Shown piece by piece: positions 49,486 through 59,400 of a DNA stretch of 64,000 nucleotides (positions are counted from its first letter, which is position 1; every line of letters starts with the position of its first letter). The stretch comes from Mytilus trossulus (taxonomy: Eukaryota; Mollusca; Bivalvia; Mytilida; Mytilidae): NCBI RefSeq assembly GCF_036588685.1, contig NC_086375.1, positions 40,827,270 through 40,891,269 of the forward strand, read 5' to 3'. The notes under the pieces are model-generated. The model worked only from the letters and a program-made list of their open reading frames with translations. It made no database searches and was not told the DNA's origin. Both the position numbers and the translations under genes were made by a program.

Positions 49486-52408
49486 ACTTCATCGTTATGC
49501 TATCACTACCGATATTGAGAAGGCTTTTTTACATGTACATGATGTAGGACTCAACAAAGACGACCGAGATGTAACACGATTTCTATGGTTAAGTAACCCT
49601 TCAGACGTAACCAGTCCGTTAATGACGTATAGATTTAAAGTGGTACTATTTGGAGCAACTTGCTCACCATTTATCTTGAGCACTACTCTGTTAAAACATT
49701 TACAGCAAACCAACAGTAATACCGCAAGAATGCTTGAACGTGATTTATATGTGGATAACATTTTGACTAGCATTGACAGAGAGAGTGTCACTTTAAACTT
49801 CTTTGAGCAAGCAAGGGAAATGATGAGTAAGGCAGGATTTAATTTGAGGTCTTGGAATTCGAACAGCATAAAGGTACGACAACAAGCAGTATCTCAGAAA
49901 GTTTTAGACACGGACACAGACACGAAAGTATTGGGAATGAGATGGAATAGTCACACAGATTATATTTTCTATCCACACAAATGCAAGGAAGAAAGTACGA
50001 CAAAACTTGTAACTAAACGAGAAATATTGAGATATTCGTCAGGAATTTACGATCTGCTAGGATTACTGAGTCCAGTGACAATAACGGCTAAAATTTTGTT
50101 GCAAGAAATATGGAAACTTGGATTACAATGGGACAGTATAATAGAGGGAGACCTATGTAACCAATGGATCGGTATACGCGAGAATATTGAGACCGCTACA
50201 CAAACAGTATTTCCTCGATATTATTTCGCTGAGACTACAGGATCAACACAACACAGTCTTCACATATTTGTTGACGCAAGTACAAAGGCATATGGTGCGG
50301 TAGGATATATATGCAATGGACAAGAGACAGCACTTGTAATGGCAAAGTCACGAGTAGCTCCGTTAAAGGAACTGACACTCCCACAACTTGAGTTAATTGC
50401 AGCCGTAATCGGAGCACGCTTAGCTAAACACCTTCAATCAACGTTGGAGTGCGAAAACATCACATTTTGGTCGGATAGTCAGATTGTTTTACACTGGCTT
50501 AAGTCAACAAAGACATTAAAACGTTTCATACAAAATCGTGCGAATGAAATAAACGAATTGACAAAATCATGGGAATGGAAGTATTGCCCTACAAGCGATA
50601 ACCCAGCTGATCTAGTAACACGAGGGATAACAGCCGAACAATACACAAACAGCACATTATGGATTAAAGGTCCGCATTGGTTAACAGACAGTTCAACATA
50701 CCCAAAATCAACATTAATCGACACGTCTTTATCAGTTTTGTTAACAGAAAATGAAAGTACATGTAATAGCCAACCAAAGGACGATTCGATTTGTAAATTT
50801 GGAATTAACTTTATTATTGATATTGAACGTTATTCGTCGTACCAGAAACTGTTACGTATCACGTCATATGTACTACGATTTATAGAAAACTGTAGAATTG
50901 AAAGGAGTTTAAGGACACTAGAACATTTAAAACCAAGTGAATTATCCAAATCTGTTGAGTTATGGGTTCGAAATTGTCAGGAAACGGCTTTTGCTACGGA
51001 ATATAACGCATTGAAGTTTAACAGTAAATCACGGGACAGTTTACCGAGAATCAGACAATTAAGATTATTTCTTGACGACAAGAACATCCTCAGATGTGGA
51101 GGAAGAATCCAGAATGCACCCTTATCGGAGTCCACCAAATTTCCGTTTATCTTACCTAACGATCATACAATTTTTAAACTTATTGTATTAGATGCCCATG
51201 AAAGAATTTGTCATTCTGGAGTAAATGCCACAATCGTACATTTGAGACAAAGTTTTTGGATATCCGCAATCCGACAGTTTGTTCGTAAAACACCTAGGAA
51301 ATGTGTTACTTGTAGAAAGGTTGTTGGACAACCATATGCAGCACCGGATCCACTGCCATTGCCTAAAATTCGACTACAAGAAGCTGGTCCTTTTACAGCT
51401 ACAGGGATAGATTTCACAGGCGCATTACAAGTTAAAGATAACGAAAATGTCATAAAGAAAGTCTACATATGTTTATTCACTTGTGCCTCTACTAGAGCGA
51501 TACACCTTGAAGTCGTTACAAATTTGTCAGAAGAAACATTTTTACAAGCTTTTCGGCGCTTTTCAAGCAGAAAATCTTTACCAAAAGTAGTTATGTCAGA
51601 CAATGGTTCTACTTTTGTATCCGCGTCAGAAGACATCAAACAACTTTGTAATTCAAAAAAGTTAAAAGAGACATTATCAGCCCAAGGAATCGACTGGTTT
51701 TTCATCCCTAAACGTGCTCTATGGTTTGGTGGATGGTGGGGGCGTCTTATTGGAATGACGAAAACGAATTTGAAAAAAGTACTAGGAAAATCACTTGTAA
51801 ATTTAGAGACTCTTCAGACAATCGTTACAGAGATAGAATCCGTCTTAAATGATCGACCCTTAACATATGTGTCTTCAGACCCGGAGGATCTTCAACCACT
51901 TACACCAGCTCATCTTCTTTATGGACGTAGGATAAATACATTACCGTACATGGATACTCGTGAAATTGACATGTTTAATGAGACATTTATGAACAAAACA
52001 AAGTTTATCAAACGTGTTCAAAGACAATCATTACTCTTACAACAATTCTGGAACAGATGGAAAACAGAGTATTTGACGTCATTGCGTGAATTCCACAAGA
52101 AAACGGGAAACAATTCCACTATAATCAGAATAGGCGATGTAGTTCAGATTCATGATGAAAACAGAAGAATAATGTGGAAAACCGGGCTAGTGGAAAACCT
52201 AACCAAAGGAAATGATGGACTAGTTCGTTCCGCTATTATTCGAACCAAAACGGGAACCACATCACGTCTGATCGTCAAGTTGTATCCCCTTGAACTTTGT
52301 ACAGACATCGAAACATCAAAGGACGAAGAAGCTCGACAGAAGAAAGAACCAAGTGCGACCACAAGCCGGATGTTGCCAAACCGAGAAGCAGCCAGAAGAG
52401 CCAGGTAA
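49415..52408 (+). pseudogene. BEL/Pao RT-RNase H-integrase ORF, separated by frame break
   Basis: Open from 49415, but real similarity starts near 49466 (ILVRFRLHRYAITTDIEKAF); the ATG at 49415 is chance. RT with YAITTDIEKAFLHV and LYVDNIL (about residue 110), a Pao-type domain, RNase H (HIFVDASTKAYG about 283, TFWSDSQIV about 350), integrase zinc finger (H-x-x-x-C... to CVTC about 594-632), integrase core D (GIDFTG), D (MSDNGSTF) and E (IESVLNDRPL about 805), then a DUF5641-like tail. Conserved RT residues between the PIRM of the first frame and this part are missing, so a deletion with a frame change, not a programmed shift, separates the two frames. Confidence 0.85.
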
Positions 52409-52705
52409 AATATTAAAAAATGGACTAAATAATGCGTAAACTATTAACTGTTCAGATTTATTATGGACTTTTACGAATATTCTTGATTTAATTGTCTAAG
52501 TGAACAAGTGCGCGGAAAATATAGACACTGTTAATTATCGAAATAGACTAATTTGGGATTTAATTGAAAGATAACTAGTCTGGAAGCAAGTGACTGTGCT
52601 TAAGTTTTAAGTTTAAGTTTTGAATTTGAGAGACAGTAAATTTAATTCATTTTTTTTTCTTGATTGTAATTTAATTTTGATATTTACTTTTCGCCGCCCG
52701 GAGAA
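52409..52705 (+). other. BEL/Pao untranslated internal 3' region
   Basis: Non-coding stretch between pol and the 3' LTR. Only a weak purine tract (GGAGAA) precedes the LTR. Confidence 0.7.
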
Positions 52706-52868
52706 TGTCGAGAATACCGCGGGAGTCAAGACATCGCGTTTTACTGTTATGTATCTATGGTTGACGTCAGGGAGACGTCGCCTGAGCAGTTCTGATATAA
52801 TGAAGTAAACGTCAAACTGTATGGTTGTTATTGTTTTCTGTATACGATATTAGAAGTTAGCCTCGACA
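52706..52868 (+). repeat. 3' LTR, 163 bp
   Basis: Same as the 5' LTR except for one A/G change and a 17-bp extra piece (GGAGTCAAGACATCGCG) flanked by CGCG on both sides, consistent with slippage or recombination between short repeats. Confidence 0.92.
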
Positions 52869-52873
52869 ATTGC
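52869..52873. repeat. Target site duplication (right)
   Basis: ATTGC, matching 46737-46741. Confidence 0.9.
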
Positions 52874-53387
52874 CTCCTTGGTCATATTTATTTAAAATCA
52901 AACTTCTGATTAAATTTGTATAAGATAGTACAATAGAACACATTGGATTGAAATATATTTCATTAAGTTGTATTCCTTATCAATTAACGTACGTATTACG
53001 AAACCTTTTATCATATTAAAAATTGTCATTTTATCGGAAATTGTTTTCACATAAATAATTTAGTACGTTGTTCGGTAATTTTAACAGTATTTATTAACCA
53101 ATATATGTAAATTCTAAATAAATTTTGACATGCAAACGTAAAGAAATTAAAATCCTAATTAGCATCAATGATTAATTATTTTTTCAGCATGGGTGTAGAT
53201 AGTAAAATTAAATGACGTTGTGGGTCATGAAATTAATTTGACTAGTCCGAACATCACGAAGTGTAATTAAAAATTTAGTTTAATTCAGTATTTGCCTTTG
53301 CTAATTTGAATTTCAAGAAGAATGCATGTCCGTGAATACTTCGAAAAATAGTTTTAGTAGCATACCTACTTTTAACATAATACAGAA
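52874..53387 (+). other. Upstream region of gene 3
   Basis: About 0.5 kb of AT-rich DNA between the retrotransposon and the gene 3 ATG, expected to hold the promoter and 5' UTR; no element could be assigned. Confidence 0.4.
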
Positions 53388-53454
53388 ATGGAGTTTTTGT
53401 CGATATCAACGTATTTAGTTTTCTTATTTATAGCTATCTGCAATGCTCAAAGAG
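53388..53454 (+). CDS. Gene 3 exon 1: signal peptide
   Basis: MEFLSISTYLVFLFIAICNA followed by QR, a standard hydrophobic secretion signal with a likely cut after NA. GTAAGT donor, phase 1. Confidence 0.8.
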
Positions 53455-56400
53455 GTAAGTTACATATTTATTTATTTAATTATTATTATTCGTGTTAAAA
53501 TCTTATAATATTTTTCCATGAATAAGGAGTTAGGTTTTTGTTTTATTGAAAATTATTAGCAAATCGCTTCGTGGTCAGCACTTTGGTGTTGACATGAATG
53601 TCAATTATATGGTCATTTTTATAAATTTCTTGTTATAAAACTTTGAATTTTTCGAAAAACTAAGGACGTTCTTATCCCAGGAATAGATTACCTTAGCCGT
53701 ATTTGGCACAACGTTTTGGAATTATTGGTCTTCAATTCTCTTCAACTTTGTACTGGTTTGGATTTATAAATATTTTGATCTGAGCGTCTTATGTAGATGA
53801 AGCGCCCGTCTGGCGAACTAAATTATAATTTTGGTACCTTTGATAACTACTGACTTCGAATATTCATAAATAAAGGCAACAGTAGTATACAGCTGTTCAA
53901 AACTCATAACTTCATGAACAAAAAACAAAATCGGGGTAACAAACTAAAACCGAGGGAAACGCATTAAATATAAGAGGAGCGCAACGACATAATACTAAAA
54001 TGTAACACACACAGAAACGGACCGAGCATCAGACAAAATCCCACGAGAATAACAAATATAACATGAAAACCAAATACATGAATTTGGGATAGACAAGTAC
54101 CGTGACACGTCTTATCGCAATGTAAATTTGAACTCAAAAATAAAAGAGAAAACAAACGACGCAACGTTAAAATGCAACACACACACAGAAACGAACTATA
54201 ATATAACAATGGCCATATTCCTGACTTGGTAACATGGTTTTGTGGCATGCCAAACCTCGCACTTTTATAGCCATGTGAAATATAACACCAAAATGACAAC
54301 ACAACACCCCAGGACTACAATATAAATAAATTGGAGAACACAATTGACAAAAAATCACACGAACAACAGCCAACTAAAGGCAACAAGTTAAAGTAAAATT
54401 TCAATACGTCAGAAGTGCATTTTGTCCACACAACATCTACTAGTGACGCCCAGATACAAAGGTTTGAAAGCCGAAACAAGTACAAAGTTGAACAGCATCG
54501 AGGACCAAAAGATCACAAAAGTTGTGCCAAAAACGGCAAGGGTTTTCTGTTGGTTACCAGAACATCCCTATTATTTAGAATAATTTATTCTTGTGCAAAC
54601 AGTAAATTTTATAAAATTACTATACAAAAGATGTACATGATAAAACTAGAGTAATAACTATTTATAGGAAACAACTGAAATACATTACATAACCAGACAT
54701 TTGCATCAAATAAAACATTTTCATATGAATAATTTTAATCACAACTTTTTTCAACGTCTTATATCCAAAGATTTTTAAAGTACCCTTTACCTTGAATTCT
54801 TTAAACAGCGTTATGACAATGAGTTGTTGCAATCAATTATTCAACAGTAATCACGGCAAGAGAAAAGCTAAAATTGCTTATACATTACTCATATATGTGT
54901 TTCAATTCTATCATTAATGCTTGTCGTTTCAGATGCACTTCCAGATCTTAATTCATTAGATTTATTCAAAGACCATCCTATGGATATTGGATCATTAATA
55001 CCTGAAAGCTTATTAAGAGATTCATCCTTACCTTCATCATTAATGGGACGTGACATTCCAACACTGTCGCCACTAACAGGACGTGACATTCAAACACTGT
55101 CGCCACTTACGGGACGTGACATTCAAACACTGTCGCCACTAATGGGAAATGACATTCAAACACCGTCGCCACTACTAGGACGTGACATTCAAACAAGTAA
55201 TGTAGCCACAACAGAAACAGTGAAATCTGTTCCGCTTTCTGCAACAAAGCCAGCTACTAAAGCTTTTTTCAGTATGAGAAATGCTGAGATTGGACAGCCC
55301 ACACAAGTTCAAGCCAACACAACTAAAATAACCGTGTCTCCATTTCCGGCAACAGTGGCTCCCTTTCCAGAAACAGTGCCGCCATTTAAAGCGACAGAAA
55401 TCGTTAAAACTATACTAACATCTGTAGCTACGCCACCAGTCAAGTCTTCAATCATTTCAGAGACAATGGTGTATAAGACAAAATTAAAACCCAGCTCATC
55501 CGATTTTAATGGGAGAGTTGTTCATGAATTCCTACCTCAAAATATATGGCGTGACATGAAAACACAATCTAATTCGTTATCAAATGACTTTAAAGATGGT
55601 TTTAATGTAGCAGGTTCTTCAATTTTAGTATCTGATGTTTTCAAACAGCCTTGGAACCGACCAAATTTAAACGGAGGCTCTTTCATTCTACAAAAAAGAA
55701 TAAATAAATTAAAACAAAAGAAGAAAATTAGAAAACAGATTATCAAAAACAAGCAGCCATCGATAGAGCAATTAACAAATATTTTAAAGCGGGAAAACAC
55801 GCTTCTGAATATAGCACTTGGATTAATCAGTAAAGACAAGTCTTATTTAAAAGATTCATTATTTAGTAAAAACAAATGTCCGTATAAACCACATTCTCTC
55901 AATAAAAAGTTCTTTATGGAGAAGGTAAAGGATAATGGATGGATTAAACGGAGGTGTGCCCTTGGAACAGCATATGACCAAGATACATGTGAATGCTCAA
56001 TCAATATTGGATATCAACCTGAAGGTAAGTGTCGAAATCATTCCAAAATAAAAGGGTTAACAAAGTCACCATATTATACGCTTGCTTAGGAATAAAAGAT
56101 TATAAAATTGAGAATGGAAAATGGGAATGTGCCAGAGACAACAACCCGACCATAGAGCAGACAATAGCTGAAGGCCATCAATATATCTTCAATGCAAAGA
56201 TCAAAACCAACACCCGGAGAAGCCTATCAGTTCGCCCCTAAACAAATATCTATACTACAGTCATAATGGACGTAGACTAAACTCCGAATTAAAGACACGA
56301 AACTAAAATTAGAAATCATACAAACTAACAAAGGTCAGAGGCTCCTGAATAGGAACAGGCGTAAGAATGCGGCAGGGTGAAACATGTTTTTAGAGATCTC

Positions 56401-59400
56401 AACCCTCGCCCTATACCTCTAGCCAATGTAGATGAAAACAAATGCACAACAATACGCATAGTTAAACTCAGTTTAAGAGAAACGAAGTTCGACGACTTTT
56501 ATAGCTGACAATGCGGCATGGGCATCTCACCTTGTTGTAGGCTGTATAGTGGTCTAAGGCTGTCAATTTCTGTGTCATTTGGTCTCTTGTAGAGAGTTGT
56601 CTCTTTTGGCAATCATACTCTTTCTGCATTTATAGATGAGATTTATTCTATTTACAAATATGCATTCATATACTTCTGAACTAGAAGACTGACACTTGCG
56701 CGACCATAGAACTTACATGCTGGCAACTATATGTCACCGAATTCTATTTGAGCTCAGTTGAAAACAAAAATAATCTTGAAGGCAAATGGTTCATAACTAT
56801 TTAAGTATTGTAACATATATATCGTATCTTCGATTATTCAACTATGGAATACCCTTGAAGCTAAGACACAACTTAGAGACATTGTCAACTCATTTGTTAT
56901 TAATCTTGATGTGAGATCTTTCAATCATTATAGATTTTCTTTTTTAAGGCTGTAAACCTGAAGTATTTATGGATTTTAACAAAGGAGCTGTCGTGGATTT
57001 ATCCTCAAATGAAATACCATTTGGAGTAGAAGGTGTTGTATCGCTAAGCGACTTGGCCTATTTCAATGGTGCTAGCAGAATCATTATATGGAGATATACA
57101 AACTTTGACTTCCAGCATGCAATGACTTTGAAATTCAGGTTCAAGTCGGAAGCAAAGTCAAGAAGTAAACCTCATCCTCTCATCACAAACTGTGGAACAG
57201 GACAAGAAGAACCTTCTTTTGGTGTCATCTTAAACAGCTTTGCAGATGTCTTGACATTCTTTGTGAAAACTACAGAATCTGAAATAAAATTCCTGACTTT
57301 CAAAATAAATGTAAGTCGTAGGTACTTATAATATGATAAAATAGTACTACAGTGAAGTCTGTATTAGATGTCGGTCATTTACAAACGTTTCAGCCGTATC
57401 GTATACGTTGACGTATCCGCATCTGCAGATATATCAAAAAATATTATGTGATCCCGAGCTTATTAATAAGACTATACTTCATTTAAGAAAAAAACTAATT
57501 AGAGTCTTTTCGAAACAATCAAACTTACACTTTCAATCTTTGTGATAGAGGGGTGTTTCGTAAAAATGAAATAAGGGGTTTTATCAACTACTTTTACATG
57601 CCCTTAAAAAGGAGCCAATGAAGGGCAGGTACACGAATATCGTACACAATCCTTTAATACTCTAGTTAAAAAATATTTCAAGATCTTATATGAATAAACA
57701 CCCAAAAAAATCAAATGTATTACTTATATACATGTAAGGAACTTTGAATATTGTTCATTTGAGATTTTATCATTAAAGGTAATAGAAAGTACTGAGTATC
57801 ACTCTATTTGTCAATTAACAATTTGGTTCTACGTGAGCACAAATTCATACACAAAAAAACAAACGATTTTACCGTATTCACTCCTATCAAGCCTGTAAAC
57901 TGTTCCAACTATCCGGAATATCTTTAAAAGTAGGGTTACATATTCCACAAAAACTCGATATTTCCTTATAGTTTAGTAAATTTCTGCATTAGAAATTAAT
58001 CAGTCGCCCATTTGCATATTATTGAAAATACATAAAATTAAAGCTCGGGATCATATACTGTGATTTGGTATATCTGCAGATGCGGATACGTCAACGTATA
58101 TCATACGGTTGATACGTCTTTAAATGGCCGACCTCTATTAAGAGACCACTCAAGGTAGAGCAAAAACGTGTCTTTTGATACAGGTTCAATCTATATGAAA
58201 TACTTTACTTTTTGAAATTTTGGATCCTCAATGCTCTTAATTCTACTTTGTACTTGTTTGGCTTTATAATTATTTTGATATGAGCGTCACTGATGAGTCT
58301 AATGTAGACGAAACGCGCGTCTGACGTACTAAATTATAATCCTGGTACTTTTGATAACTAATTACAGAGAGATATAATATTAATGGTCTTATTACACAGG
58401 TTTTTAGCTTTATACAGGTGGTTTCTTAAGCATTTTTGACTGTAAATGCATAAACAGTTTAATTCAAAATACAAATGTGTGTCTTCTTGAAAAATATAGG
58501 ATTCGATTAAAGTTTTACTAAGCTTATTATGCAATAACGAATCAAAGGCGATCGAGATATTTGTTATAATATGGCTCCTAGTATGAACATTTTTTAAAAG
58601 TATGAATAATTGTGTCAGTTGTAACGAAAATGTTTAGTACTGTTTTGCATTCAAAGATTGTCCAACAATAATGAAAAATGCCATACATTATTTATATTTA
58701 AACAATACGGCATTCATACAACATTCACTTTTGACAAATGCAATGTAAAGTATATTTTAACCTGATAATTGGTATAAAAGTATGTAAATAGGTGTAAGTA
58801 AGACGGTCATTATAGAGACAAGGGATTACATTGTCGACAAAAGTGCCTATAAATGGATTAATAAACCCTGATAAGGGATTTGGTATTAATTTTGCTACTT
58901 TTCGTAATGTAAAGTATGGTATCTGATGTGTCAAATAATTAAAACAGTCCTAGGGTATTTTTCATTAAAACAGATTATGAAAATTGATTCTTTTACTAAA
59001 ATGTTCATGACTGAGAGTATACTTCTCGTAAGATTTTTTCTGTGAGATGAGTTACTAACTTTTAACACGATAAGATCGTAATGTTGTATAACAATAACAG
59101 GTTTTTGTGTTTTAGCATTATTAATCAAATTTGCTTGACAAATGTTCTGTTTATTATGCTTTGTTTGTGGTTTGTTTGTCTTCCCTCAAAATCTAATTTT
59201 AAAATAGTTAACCACGCTTTAATGGAAATTGCTTTCACCCACACCCAGTGACATTCAGTGACAATTATTTTCCCTTTGTCCCTTTACTTAATATTTAAAA
59301 ATATTCTATGCTTGCCAGTGATTTGAGTACGAAATTGATTTTGAGGAAATGTGTTATTTCCTATGCAAAATAGGATCAAACAAATGATCAAATAATTAAG

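Larger units (their letters stand above)
46742..52868 (+). mobile_element. BEL/Pao LTR retrotransposon, defective
   Basis: 6127 bp with LTRs TGTCGAG...CTCGACA, a perfect 5-bp target duplication, a TGG-initial primer site, and gag-protease-RT-RNase H-integrase order. The DUF1759/DUF1758 type gag and protease region, the Pao-type domain after RT and the DUF5641-like C-terminus place it in BEL/Pao. The element is intact at its ends but its reverse transcriptase is interrupted, so it cannot move by itself. It lies about 520 bp before the ATG of gene 3. Confidence 0.93.

Noticed and set aside
46742-52868. Programmed frameshift between gag and pol
   Set aside because: Conserved RT residues are missing at the junction, which fits a deletion better than recoding.
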